From Proteobacteria bacterium UBA1844 (GTDB taxonomy: Bacteria > Pseudomonadota > Gammaproteobacteria > Steroidobacterales > Woeseiaceae): DNA of 19,617 nucleotides. The position numbers and the translations under genes are program-made. The stretch is taken from the NCBI GenBank assembly GCA_002338615.1, contig DDIS01000053.1, positions 1 to 19,617 of the forward strand, in the 5' to 3' direction. Every line of letters starts with the position of its first letter. The stretch's first letter is position 1. The notes under the pieces were generated by a model. It was not told the origin of the DNA, did not search any database, and worked only from the letters and a program-made list of their open reading frames with translations. Positions 1 to 8,122 of this stretch are shown piece after piece.

Positions 1-942
1 GATTGCGACCGGCGTCAGCGCCGTGCGCCCGGTGACATCGCCAAGCGCGCTGATGTGCGCCACGTTGGTTTGCTGAAATTTGTCGGTTGGCACGAAGCCT
101 TCCGCATCCGCTTTGACCCCCGCGGCGTCGAGATCGAGGGCGTCAGTATTGGCGCCGCGGCCCGTTGCCCACAGCAGGCAATCCACCGGCCCGAACTGCC
201 GACCGTCTTCGCTGGTCAGCACAATACCGTCGGCCGTTTTTTTGACACTGGCCGGCACCACGCGGGTTTCGATCCGGGTACCGCCGGCCTGCATCGCCGC
301 CAGCAATTCCGTGCCGAGCATGTTGTCAAAGGATCGCACTACGCCATCCTTGCGCACCACCAGCGTCGTGTCGCTGCCGAGCAACGTAAACACACCCGCC
401 AGTTCCACGGCCACATAGCCGCTGCCGGCAACGAGCACACGTTGGGGTCGCTCTTCGAGCTCAAAGAAGCCATCTGACGTAATACCAAGCTCGGCGCCGG
501 GCAGCTCGGGCACGAGCGGGTAGCCGCCGGTAGCAATCACCAGGCGCTCGGCCGAGTACGCCGTTCCATCGACGGTCACGGTATGCGGGTCACTAAAGCG
601 CGCTTTGCCTGCAATGTAGGCGACCTTGCGCTTGTCGAGGTTGCTGGCATAAATGCCGTTCAGACGCTTTATATAGGCGTCGCGTCGCGCTTTCAGCGCG
701 GCCCAGTCGTGGCCCTGGACCTTGATGTCAAAGCCATAGTCCGCCGCATGCGCGAAATGATGCGCGTGGTCCGCCGCATACCACATGACCTTTTTCGGTA
801 CGCAGCCAACATTGACGCAGGTGCCGCCAAGCGGCCCCGATTCCACTACCGCGGCCGTTTTTCCGTAGTCGGCCGCGCGCTGTGCATGGGCCAGCCCGCC
901 GCTGCCGCCGCCGATTACCAGCAGATCATAGTGTTGCGTCAT
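1..942 (-). CDS. gor: Glutathione-disulfide reductase, C-terminus beyond left edge
   Basis: This cytoplasmic flavoenzyme reduces glutathione disulfide with NADPH and keeps the thiol pool reduced. The minus strand encodes 314 residues beginning MTQHYDLLVIGGGSGG, an FAD-binding GxGxxG-type fold. The redox-active motif GGTCVNVGCVPKKVMW follows near residues 38-53 and holds the two catalytic cysteines. The second Rossmann motif reads VLVAGSGYVAVELAG, and the later FAD-contact segment LGDVTG lies close to the window edge. Colinearity with E. coli Gor is strong throughout. The family is about 450 residues, so roughly the last 135, including the dimer interface and catalytic His-Glu pair, are missing only because the window ends. 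The ATG at 942 has an AAGGGAG ribosome site (954-948) five bases upstream. The gene is divergent from prlC, 98 bases away. Dihydrolipoamide dehydrogenase or mercuric reductase are less likely given the Gor-specific CVNVGCVPKKVMW motif. Confidence 0.95.
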   Translation of the reverse strand, partial: MTQHYDLLVIGGGSGGLAHAQRAADYGKTAAVVESGPLGGTCVNVGCVPKKVMWYAADHAHHFAHAADYGFDIKVQGHDWAALKARRDAYIKRLNGIYASNLDKRKVAYIAGKARFSDPHTVTVDGTAYSAERLVIATGGYPLVPELPGAELGITSDGFFELEERPQRVLVAGSGYVAVELAGVFTLLGSDTTLVVRKDGVVRSFDNMLGTELLAAMQAGGTRIETRVVPASVKKTADGIVLTSEDGRQFGPVDCLLWATGRGANTDALDLDAAGVKADAEGFVPTDKFQQTNVAHISALGDVTGRTALTPVAI

Positions 943-987
943 TCATACTCCCTTATTTGCCATAATTATGCCGAACTGGCAGCGGAC

Positions 988-1001
988 CAGGGCAGGCCCT
1001 G
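988..1001. promoter_or_regulatory. Inverted repeat in the divergent gor-prlC promoter region
   Basis: CAGGGC and GCCCTG form perfect six-base arms around a two-base centre. The dyad lies directly upstream of the extended -10 proposed for prlC, so it would sit in that promoter's spacer, and it is also upstream of gor. This is a typical place for an operator shared by divergent genes. No regulator is identified, and such a GC-rich dyad can occur by chance. Confidence 0.3.
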
Positions 1002-1010
1002 TGCTAAAAT
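1002..1010 (+). promoter_or_regulatory. Extended -10 promoter candidate for prlC-xthA
   Basis: TGCTAAAAT matches the extended -10 form TGnTAtAAT with one mismatch. It would start transcription about 25 bases before the prlC ATG. No good -35 hexamer is visible at 16-18 bases, which is compatible with an extended -10 promoter. It is a sequence match only. Confidence 0.4.
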
Positions 1011-1040
1011 TCCGGGCCTCGAAAGTCCTGCCCATAATCC

Positions 1041-3062
1041 ATGAATAATCCTCTGCTCGATACGTCCGGCCTGCCGCGCTTTGCCGACATTACACCGGAC
1101 CACGTACTGCCTGCACTCACTGAAATCATTGCGCGTCACCGTGAGCACCTCGACACGATACTTGCCGGATCGCAGGAGGCAAGGTTTGACAACATTGTCG
1201 CACCCGTCGAAGAAATGGAGCACGAGTTGTCGCGCGTCTGGTCACCCGTAAATCACCTGCAAACGGTGCTTGGCTCCCCCGCGTGGCGAGAAGCCTACAA
1301 CGCTGTTTTGCCGATGTTGACAGAATATGGCTCCGAGCTATCGCAAAATGCGCGCCTGCAGGCTGCATACGCGAAAGTCGATGCGGCCCTGCCGGAGGGC
1401 AGCAGCGCGTCGCGAAAGAGCGCGTTGCAACATGCTTTGCGCGAGTTCAGGCTCGGCGGCGTTGACCTCGAGGAGAAAGCCAAAGCGCGTTTTCGCGAGA
1501 TCATGCGTGAACTTGCGGCTATCCAGGCTAAATTTGATCACAACGTGCTCGACTCCGCCGATGCCTGGCAACTCGGCATCGATGACATAGCCGAGCTGGA
1601 CGGCTTGCCGGAATGTGCGCTGAACCGGGCCCGGCAGGCAGCCATCCAGGCGGATCGTGACGGCTGGCTCCTGAAGCTCGACCACCCGACCCACGATGTC
1701 GTCATGAAGCACGCCGTGAACCGGGCTTTGCGCGAGAATTTTTACCACGCATGGGTGACGCGCGCGTCGGACCAGGCAGCGGATACCTCGTTCGACAACA
1801 GCGACAACCTGCAACACATTCTCCGCTTGCGCCAGGAAGCCGCGAACCTGCTCGGCTTCGCCACGTATGCCGACTACTCTCTGGCCACCAAGATGGCCTC
1901 GTCCGCGGATGAGGTCATTGGCTTTATTCGCGAACTTGCTGAGCGCACACGGCCGGCGGCAGAAAAAGAACTGGCCGAACTCCGCGAGCTTGCGGGCATG
2001 GCAATCGAGCCCTGGGATCTTGCCTTCTGGCTCGAGAAACTCAAGCAACGGAAGTTCTCGATTTCCAACGAAGTGCTGCGGCAGTACTTTCCGGCAAACC
2101 AGGTGATTGGCGGCCTGTTCGATCTCGCCCGGACACTCTATGGCGTAACGTTTGCGATCGACGAGAGCGTCGCAAGCTGGGATCCGGAGTCGCGTTACTA
2201 CGAGGTTTTCAGCGAAACCGGCGAACTGATCGGCAGCTTTTATACCGACCTGTTTGCGCGCAGCGGCAAGCGCACCGGCGCCTGGGTTGATGACTGCGTA
2301 AATCGCAAGAACCTGGACGGCAAGGTCACGCTTCCCATTGGCTTTCTTGTCTGCAACTTCTCGCCACCGGGAGATGGCAAACAGGCATTGTTAACGCACG
2401 ACGATGTCGTCACGTTGTTCCATGAATTCGGCCACATGCTGCATCACCTATTGACGCGCGTTGACTACCCGAGTATTTCCGGCATCAATGGCGTGCCCTG
2501 GGATGCTGTCGAACTGCCCAGCCAGTTCATGGAGAACTTCGCCTGGAATTTCAAGGTGCTGGAAGCGTGTTCCGAACACGCGCAGAGTGGTGAGCGCTTG
2601 CCGCGCGCCTTGTTCGACAAATTGCTGGCCAGCCGGCACACCGGTGCCGCCCTGTCGATGCTGCGGCAACTCGAATTCGGTCTGTTCGACTTTCGCCTGC
2701 ACAACGAATCTGGCCGTGACGCGGATATCGACGTGCTCGGCTTGCTTGCCGAAGTACGTGCCGAAGTGTCTCTCATCGAGCCGCCGGCGTATAACCGTTT
2801 CCCGCATGGCTTCACACATATTTTTGCGGGCGGCTATGCGGCAGGCTATTACAGCTACAAGTGGGCCGAAGTGCTGGCAGCGGATGCGTTTGCAGCCTTT
2901 GAAGAGGCGGGCATATTTGATCGTGCTACGGCCGATCGTTTCCGCCGTGAGATTCTTGAAATAGGCGGCAGCCGTGACTTCATGGAGGCCTATGTGGCGT
3001 TTCGCGGTCGACGACCGAAACTTGACGCGATCCTGAGGCAAAGCGGCATCGCTGTCACATGA
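1041..3062 (+). CDS. prlC: Oligopeptidase A (M3 family zinc metallopeptidase)
   Basis: This cytoplasmic zinc endopeptidase cleaves short peptides, including released signal peptides. The protein has 673 residues against about 680 for E. coli OpdA/PrlC. The zinc site HEFGH occupies residues 461-465 in the context LFHEFGHMLHHLL. The third ligand, Glu491, follows in DAVELPSQFMENF, which is characteristic of the thimet oligopeptidase/OpdA family. The C-terminal YNRFPHGFTHIFAGGYAAGYYSY region is the family's substrate-binding segment. The N-terminus (PRFADITPDHVLPAL) aligns with the family start, which supports the ATG at 1041, although no strong Shine-Dalgarno precedes it. The stop overlaps the xthA start as ATGA, so the two genes are very likely one transcript. 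The neighbourhood with gor is shared with enterobacteria, where rlmJ lies between them; rlmJ is absent here. Dipeptidyl carboxypeptidase (Dcp) is the main alternative and fits less well. Confidence 0.95.
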   Translation: MNNPLLDTSGLPRFADITPDHVLPALTEIIARHREHLDTILAGSQEARFDNIVAPVEEMEHELSRVWSPVNHLQTVLGSPAWREAYNAVLPMLTEYGSELSQNARLQAAYAKVDAALPEGSSASRKSALQHALREFRLGGVDLEEKAKARFREIMRELAAIQAKFDHNVLDSADAWQLGIDDIAELDGLPECALNRARQAAIQADRDGWLLKLDHPTHDVVMKHAVNRALRENFYHAWVTRASDQAADTSFDNSDNLQHILRLRQEAANLLGFATYADYSLATKMASSADEVIGFIRELAERTRPAAEKELAELRELAGMAIEPWDLAFWLEKLKQRKFSISNEVLRQYFPANQVIGGLFDLARTLYGVTFAIDESVASWDPESRYYEVFSETGELIGSFYTDLFARSGKRTGAWVDDCVNRKNLDGKVTLPIGFLVCNFSPPGDGKQALLTHDDVVTLFHEFGHMLHHLLTRVDYPSISGINGVPWDAVELPSQFMENFAWNFKVLEACSEHAQSGERLPRALFDKLLASRHTGAALSMLRQLEFGLFDFRLHNESGRDADIDVLGLLAEVRAEVSLIEPPAYNRFPHGFTHIFAGGYAAGYYSYKWAEVLAADAFAAFEEAGIFDRATADRFRREILEIGGSRDFMEAYVAFRGRRPKLDAILRQSGIAVT

Positions 3063-3826
3063 AGGTCGCGAGCTGGAACGTCAATTCGCTGAAAGTACGT
3101 TTGCCACATGTGCTGGAATGGCTCGCAGCGAACGACCCCGACGTTTTCGTACTGCAGGAAATAAAGCAGGTCAGCGACGCGTTTCCCACCGCGGAATTCA
3201 GGGAAGCGGGCTACTTTGCAGTTGCGAGCGGGCAAAAGACCTACAACGGCGTCGCCATCATCGCGAAACAGGAGCCACGCGACCCGGTGACGGATTTTCC
3301 GGGTTTCGAGGACCCGCAACGACGTATTTTGGCCGCGACCATAGACGATATCCGGGTAGTGAACCTGTATGTGCCAAACGGCTCCGAAGTGGGCTCCGAC
3401 AAATACACCTACAAGCTCTCCTGGTTGCAGGCTCTGCACGGCTTTCTGAAAGACGAACTCGCAAAACACGAGCAGCTGGTCGCACTCGGCGACTTTAATA
3501 TTGCACCCAAGGACGAGGACGTTTACGACCCCGAGAAATGGGGCGATGCAATTCTGTGCAGTCCGGCCGAGAGGGCAGCGCTTGGCGCAATTTTGAACCT
3601 CGGGCTTACCGACGTGTTCAGAAAATTCGAGCAACCGGAGGGCACGTTTAGCTGGTGGGACTACCGGGCGGCGGGTTTCCGTCGCAATGCCGGCCTACGA
3701 ATCGATTTGATTTTGTGTAGCGAAGCGCTCACCAGCCGTTGCGCCGCCAGCTACGTGGACAAGGAACCGCGCAGTTGGGAACGCCCTTCGGACCACGCGC
3801 CCGTCGTCGCTGAGTTTCAAAACTGA
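3059..3826 (+). CDS. xthA: Exodeoxyribonuclease III (AP endonuclease)
   Basis: This is a base-excision-repair nuclease with AP endonuclease, 3'-phosphodiesterase and 3'-5' exonuclease activity. The 255 residues span one endonuclease/exonuclease/phosphatase domain. Visible catalytic elements are Asn7 in SWNVNSL, the metal ligand Glu34 in LQEIK, Asp145 and Asn147 in LGDFNIAP, and the terminal Asp245-His246 in SDHAPVV. Length and motif order match ExoIII/XthA (about 250-270 residues). The ATG at 3059 overlaps the prlC stop by four bases (ATGA), so translation is probably coupled and no separate ribosome site is needed. The pairing with an oligopeptidase is positional and suggests no shared pathway. 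A ~90-base AT-richer gap without a clear terminator follows. Confidence 0.94.
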   Translation: MKVASWNVNSLKVRLPHVLEWLAANDPDVFVLQEIKQVSDAFPTAEFREAGYFAVASGQKTYNGVAIIAKQEPRDPVTDFPGFEDPQRRILAATIDDIRVVNLYVPNGSEVGSDKYTYKLSWLQALHGFLKDELAKHEQLVALGDFNIAPKDEDVYDPEKWGDAILCSPAERAALGAILNLGLTDVFRKFEQPEGTFSWWDYRAAGFRRNAGLRIDLILCSEALTSRCAASYVDKEPRSWERPSDHAPVVAEFQN

Positions 3827-3926
3827 AAAAAATGCCGACACTTTGGTGCAAAAAGCCGCATAGCATTGACATAAAGCTGAAAATAAACTGCGTACGGCGA
3901 CAAACAAGCCGGTAAACTTGCACTCC

Positions 3927-4976
3927 ATGCATGCGAATGCCATCAGTCAGGATCGTCGCAACGATTATGACGTAACCAACCAGGTGCAGGTCAGCAGTTC
4001 TGCAGCCGTTCGCGATGCTGTCCACGAAATTTTCACCAGCACCTTCCCCGGTGCGTCGTTCGATAAACTCTGGCTCGCCTTTTACGATTTCGAGCGGCTC
4101 TACACGGGGCGCTTTCCAGGTTACTTCGGGTGCGATACGACCTATCACGACATGCAGCACACGCTGGATATGACGCTTGCGCTGGCCCGCCTTGTGGCCG
4201 GGTATGAGCGCAGTGCCGAGCCTGCCGACCGACTCGGCGCTCGCCGCGCCATGATGGCGATCATCACCTCGCTTTTTCACGACTCTGGCTACATTCGCCA
4301 CGAAAAACGTGACCAGGACTTCAACAACGGTGCCGAGTTTACGTTGCAACATGTCTCGAGAAGCGCGGACTTTTTGCGCCGTTACCTGCCCCAGCTTGGC
4401 ATGGCGAAAGAAGTCGGGGTCGCAAGCATGATCGTGCATTTCACAGGCTATGAGATCGACCTCGACACGATCGAGCTCGAGGATCCACGCGATATAATCT
4501 GTGGCCACATGATAGGTACCGCGGACATGATCGCGCAGATGGCCGATCGCTGTTACCTCGAGAAGTGCCGCGACCGGCTATACATGGAGTTCGTGGTTGG
4601 TGGAGTGGCTGTCGAGCATGCGAAACCGGGCGAATATATGGTGCGCTACGAGTCGGGCCAGGACCTGCTCGAGAAAACACCGGGTTTTTACCAGCAGGTG
4701 ATGCGTGAACGGCTGAATAACAAGTTCAACCGCATCTACCGCTATCTCGAGGTGTTGTACGACGGCCATAATCCTTACATCGAGGCCATCGGCAACAACA
4801 TCAAGCATCTCGTCAAGATCATCTCGACCGGCAACTGGTCCCTGCTGCGACGCGAGCCGCCTTACTTCCTCGGGGTTGAGGGCGCGGCCCGCAACATGGA
4901 AACGCTGGTCACACGCCAGCTTGCCAGTGTCTCCGGGCACGGAAGGCGTGAACAAAGTCTCTCGATGCCTGCATAG
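3927..4976 (+). CDS. HD-domain metal-dependent phosphohydrolase, PDE-like
   Basis: A protein of about 349 residues with an HD-superfamily fold. Counting from the ATG at 3927, candidate metal ligands are His74 and His78 (TYHDMQHTLDM), the His118-Asp119 pair (SLFHDSGY), His171 (IVHFTGYE) and Asp200 (GTADMIAQMAD). The order H...HD...H...D, with a YHxxxH-type first motif, resembles the catalytic core of class I cyclic-nucleotide phosphodiesterases. It lacks the GYP signature of c-di-GMP phosphodiesterases. No signal peptide or membrane segment is seen, so it is probably cytoplasmic. The substrate is unknown: a cyclic nucleotide or another phosphoester is possible. Start choice is uncertain. An in-frame TTG at 3918 adds three residues, and neither start has a good ribosome site. 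The C-terminal 150 residues match nothing I recognise. The next gene lies beyond a REP-like pair. Confidence 0.75.
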   Translation: MHANAISQDRRNDYDVTNQVQVSSSAAVRDAVHEIFTSTFPGASFDKLWLAFYDFERLYTGRFPGYFGCDTTYHDMQHTLDMTLALARLVAGYERSAEPADRLGARRAMMAIITSLFHDSGYIRHEKRDQDFNNGAEFTLQHVSRSADFLRRYLPQLGMAKEVGVASMIVHFTGYEIDLDTIELEDPRDIICGHMIGTADMIAQMADRCYLEKCRDRLYMEFVVGGVAVEHAKPGEYMVRYESGQDLLEKTPGFYQQVMRERLNNKFNRIYRYLEVLYDGHNPYIEAIGNNIKHLVKIISTGNWSLLRREPPYFLGVEGAARNMETLVTRQLASVSGHGRREQSLSMPA

Positions 4977-5064
4977 CAACGAATCGCGACCGGCAATTGC
5001 AAGCAGGTATATGTTCGCGGCAAGATACATCTCCCAGCAACCAGGAACTTTCTCAATACTGCCC

Positions 5065-5122
5065 GTAGGAGCGCCGTCCCCGGCGCGATTGGGTTGGGTT
5101 CGCGGCTGGAAGCCGCTCCTAC
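5065..5122. repeat. Inverted pair of REP-like elements (BIME-like)
   Basis: Two related elements face each other. The left one begins GTAGGAGCGCC (5065) and folds as GCGCC...GGCGC. The right one, read on the minus strand from 5122, begins GTAGGAGCGGCTTCC and folds as GCGGCT...AGCCGC. The first nine bases of each (GTAGGAGCG) are identical, so the whole segment can also pair end to end. This matches the GTAGGAGCGGCTT-type extragenic palindromes seen in gammaproteobacteria such as xanthomonads and pseudomonads. It lies in the 179-base gap between the HD-domain gene and the TPR-sulfotransferase gene. It may stabilise or terminate the upstream transcript. No other copy was seen in the window. Confidence 0.8.
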
Positions 5123-5155
5123 TGCATTCTTGAGTTCGTTGCCAACGATTCGGCC

Positions 5156-7180
5156 ATGAGCATGCACGATCCCACAGACAGTGAGGATGAAAGAATCGCG
5201 AATGCGCTCGCGGCCATGCGCGCGAATCGCCCGCTGCGCGCTGAAGAGATCTGCCGCGATTATCTCCTGTTCAAACCCGGTTCCACCTTGCATATGCGGC
5301 TGTTGGGCCACGCGCTGATGAAGCAGAATCGCCTGTCCGAGGCAGAGCAACAGCTGCGGTTCGCGCTCGCACTCGAGCCGGATTCGCCAAAGTTGCTGGA
5401 GGATGTGGGCAGCGTGCTTGCCATGCAGGGCCGCTACAGCGAAGCGGTAATCTTCCTCGAAAGAGCAATCAGGCTCGACCCGCAGCTCGCCCTGGCGCAC
5501 AAGAAGCTTGGCCAGGCGATGGCGGCGATGGGCCAGGGCAAGGAAGCAGATGCGGAGTTTCGCGAGTACCTCGAGCTTGACGAGAACAAGGGGGTGGTCG
5601 CCGAGGCAATCGGGCAACTGCAGGCAGGACAGTTCGACCAGGCCGTCGCTACCTTGAAAACCGCTCTGAAGAGCAACCCGGATAACGTGAATGCACTGCG
5701 CTATCTCGCCGGGGCGTATTTCAAAAAGAAGGTTCACCTTGATGACGCCGAAGCCATGTTGCGGCACGCTACCGAAATAGCACCCGATTTTGCCGGCGCG
5801 TGGATGCTGCTCGGCCCGGTCCTGATGGAGCGCAGCAAGTACGTGGATGCGATAGAGGCATTTCGCACCGCTGCCCGCCTTTTGCCTCTCGACGCGGATG
5901 CCTGGGGTGGTCTCGGCAACGCCTGTGCGCGTGCCGGCCGCATCGACGAAAGCGTCGAGGCATTCGAGCGGTCCGTTGCCCTTGACCCGGCGTCACCGGG
6001 AAACCAGATGGGCTATGCCCATGTGCTGAAAACCCTCGGCGACCAGGCCGCTTCACTGCGCGCCTATCGCAGCGCGATCAGGGCCAAGCCCGATTTCGGC
6101 GAAGTCTACTGGAGCATGGCCAATCTCAAGGTGTTCAGGTTTGAAAACGCCGAAGTCACGGCGATGGAGCAACAGCTTGAGCGCAAGGACCTGACCCGGA
6201 GCGCAGAAATTCATTTTCACTTTGCGCTCGGCAAGGCTTACGAAGACCTCGGCGACTATGACCGCGCCTGGCACAACTACCATACGGGGAATCAGCTGCA
6301 ACGCAGCGAGGTTGAATACGACCCCGTGGAATTCAGTTTGCGCCAGGAAAAGATAATCGAGACCTTCAACGAAGATTTCCTGCGTGCCCGCGAGGGCAAT
6401 GGCTACGACGCTGCCGACCCGATTTTTATCGTCGGCTTGCCGCGCTCCGGTTCGACGTTGATTGAGCAGATACTGGCCAGCCACAGCCAGGTGGAGGGTA
6501 CCTCCGAACTGCCTATCCTCGGCAAAATTGCGGGATCAATTGGTCGCTACCGCCGCGACAACCGGCACTATCCCGGGTCAGTCACAGGATTGCGCGACAA
6601 GGATCTGCATGACTATGGTCGGCAATACATGGAGCAAAGCCGCCGCCACCGGCTAAGCAACAAGCCCTTTTTTACGGATAAATTGCCGAACAACTTTCCG
6701 CATGTCGGTCTGCTGCATCTGATACTGCCGAACGCCCGGATCATCAATGCGCGACGCCATCCGCTGGACAGCTGCCTTGGCGCGTACAAGCAGCTGTTCG
6801 GACATGGCCAGCATTTTACCTACGACGTGCTGGAACTCGCCGAATACTACAAGCTGTACCATTCCGTTACGTCGCACTGGCACCGGGTGCTGCCGGGCAA
6901 GGTGCTCGATGTGCATTACGAAGACTCGGTACTGGATCTTGAAGGGCAGGTGCGCCGCATTCTCGACTATTGCGGCCTGCCGTTTGAAGAACAGTGCCTG
7001 CGCTTTTACGAGACCGATCGTGCCGTCAGGACCGCGAGTTCGGAGCAGGTGCGCCAGCCGATTTATCGCGGCTCACTCGGTAAATGGCGTCGCTATGAAA
7101 AGCACCTCGAGCACTGGCGTGAGGATCTCGCCCAAATAATTGCCGGACTACCTGACAGGGTGCGCGATGCCGGTGCCTGA
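5156..7180 (+). CDS. TPR repeat protein with C-terminal sulfotransferase domain
   Basis: A fusion of 674 residues. Residues about 10-380 carry tetratricopeptide-type helical repeats (for example PDSPKLLEDVGSVLAMQGRY and PDFAGAWMLLGPVLMERSKY). Residues about 420-670 form a sulfotransferase domain that moves sulfate from PAPS to an acceptor. The 5'-phosphosulfate loop is GLPRSGST (427-434), and GTSELP with Glu451 follows. The 3'-phosphate segment is INARRHPLDSCLGAYKQLF (530-548), with Arg533 or Arg534 and Ser539 as likely PAPS contacts. This layout is related to tyrosylprotein-sulfotransferase-like enzymes, with the TPR part likely binding a protein or peptide partner. No signal peptide is visible. 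The ATG at 5156 has no strong ribosome site, and ATG 5162 is an alternative. It ends two bases from the convergent DUF4915-like gene. No PAPS-synthesis genes are present in the window, and the acceptor is unknown. Confidence 0.9.
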   Translation: MSMHDPTDSEDERIANALAAMRANRPLRAEEICRDYLLFKPGSTLHMRLLGHALMKQNRLSEAEQQLRFALALEPDSPKLLEDVGSVLAMQGRYSEAVIFLERAIRLDPQLALAHKKLGQAMAAMGQGKEADAEFREYLELDENKGVVAEAIGQLQAGQFDQAVATLKTALKSNPDNVNALRYLAGAYFKKKVHLDDAEAMLRHATEIAPDFAGAWMLLGPVLMERSKYVDAIEAFRTAARLLPLDADAWGGLGNACARAGRIDESVEAFERSVALDPASPGNQMGYAHVLKTLGDQAASLRAYRSAIRAKPDFGEVYWSMANLKVFRFENAEVTAMEQQLERKDLTRSAEIHFHFALGKAYEDLGDYDRAWHNYHTGNQLQRSEVEYDPVEFSLRQEKIIETFNEDFLRAREGNGYDAADPIFIVGLPRSGSTLIEQILASHSQVEGTSELPILGKIAGSIGRYRRDNRHYPGSVTGLRDKDLHDYGRQYMEQSRRHRLSNKPFFTDKLPNNFPHVGLLHLILPNARIINARRHPLDSCLGAYKQLFGHGQHFTYDVLELAEYYKLYHSVTSHWHRVLPGKVLDVHYEDSVLDLEGQVRRILDYCGLPFEEQCLRFYETDRAVRTASSEQVRQPIYRGSLGKWRRYEKHLEHWREDLAQIIAGLPDRVRDAGA

Positions 7181-7182
7181 GA

Positions 7183-8082
7183 CTATTCGAAGGGCCAGAG
7201 TGCGAGCCCGTGAATTGCATTTCGTATGTCCATGGTCAGGTTCACGCTGAGCAGGCGTTCATTGTGAGCCAGGTCGTACAGTGTGATCGTCGAAGGCGAC
7301 GACCCGCCCGCGACGACTGTATCCGACAACACGCAGAGCCCGCGTGCAAAGCCTGCTCGCGCAATGCCGCTGCTGTCGGTGTCAACATGTTCGAGATCGT
7401 CTGCATTGTATTTCGGAACCACCATCGCACGATCTTCGGCATCCGTACTGCGTCCCGAGTAGCGCAACGCATTTGCAGCGCTGTCGTTGAAAATGACGCC
7501 ATCCCGGAAAGGCCGGGCGTTATGAGTGCCGGGCGGCAATTCAACGGACATGAGGATGGTCTTGCCGTTGAAATGCAACATGCCGCCGGTACGGAGCCCC
7601 GACAGGTACATGCCATTGCTGTTGCAATAGATATTGTTGATGTGCAGCTTGTTCAGCATCAGCGGGCCGTCGCTTGCAGCCGGATCGAAAATGACGCCCT
7701 TGAACTGGAACTCTTGCTGCTGCACCTGCATGGCCCAGTGGAATTCGCGCTGATCGAGATCAAAAGCCAGGATGCTGTCGAACCCGGTTGAGGTCAGGAA
7801 CAGGGTTCGCCCGTGCACGAAGATCTCGTGGCAGTGCTTCAGGTACGGGTTACGCCAGGAACCGATCGTCTGAAAGTCCGGCGAGTACGCGAATAACTCG
7901 TCGCTCGCAGCGATGAAGACGATCTCGTCGTCGAATGCGATGCCACGCAGCCCCCGGTCCCAGCCGCGCCCGTGCCAATCGATGTCGCTGCGATTCCAGT
8001 CGATGGTTTGCACCACCGACTTTCGTGCAAGATCCACCAGGTACACACCGCCGTGACTTTGTCCCTGCTGGCTGCCGCGCAC
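7183..8082 (-). CDS. DUF4915/TIGR03032-like protein, probable beta-propeller
   Basis: A protein of at least 299 residues without a recognised enzymatic motif. Repeated strand-rich segments such as HGGVYLVDLARKSVV, GLRGIAFDDEIVFIAASDELFAYSPD and GRTLFLTSTGFDSILAFDLDQ suggest a beta-propeller. The motifs RGL, LKHCHEIFVHG, LHINNIY, GTHNARPF and ARGLCV resemble DUF4915 (TIGR03032), a family of unknown function; this assignment is from memory of the family. No signal peptide is visible. The only standard start is GTG at 8082, which has no ribosome site. The reading frame stays open upstream to 8109 and the extra residues (AALLTTSV) look like a first propeller strand. An AGGGG ribosome site at 8121-8117 lies seven bases from an ATA codon at 8109. 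The true protein is therefore probably about 308 residues. The gene follows the TonB receptor by 40 bases, so it is likely cotranscribed. Confidence 0.75.
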   Translation of the reverse strand: MRGSQQGQSHGGVYLVDLARKSVVQTIDWNRSDIDWHGRGWDRGLRGIAFDDEIVFIAASDELFAYSPDFQTIGSWRNPYLKHCHEIFVHGRTLFLTSTGFDSILAFDLDQREFHWAMQVQQQEFQFKGVIFDPAASDGPLMLNKLHINNIYCNSNGMYLSGLRTGGMLHFNGKTILMSVELPPGTHNARPFRDGVIFNDSAANALRYSGRSTDAEDRAMVVPKYNADDLEHVDTDSSGIARAGFARGLCVLSDTVVAGGSSPSTITLYDLAHNERLLSVNLTMDIRNAIHGLALWPFE

Positions 8083-8122
8083 GACGGACGTTGTCAGTAG
8101 TGCGGCTATTCAGGCACCCCTG

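Noticed and set aside
1338..2048. Long minus-strand open frame (236 codons) inside prlC
   Set aside because: It lies antisense within a clearly conserved metallopeptidase gene, has no family resemblance, and reflects GC-rich codon bias.
3827..3890. Possible terminator after xthA near CACTTTGGTG and short A-runs
   Set aside because: The stem has only three pairs and no T-run follows on the plus strand.
3866..3894. Perfect -35 TTGACA upstream of the HD-domain gene
   Set aside because: At 16-18 bases spacing only TGCGTA-like sequence is found, which does not resemble a -10; the closer TAAACT is only 12 bases away.
4862..5767. Minus-strand open frame of 301 codons across the REP pair and the TPR gene start
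   Set aside because: It is antisense to two well-supported genes and runs through the REP-like repeats; no recognisable protein features.
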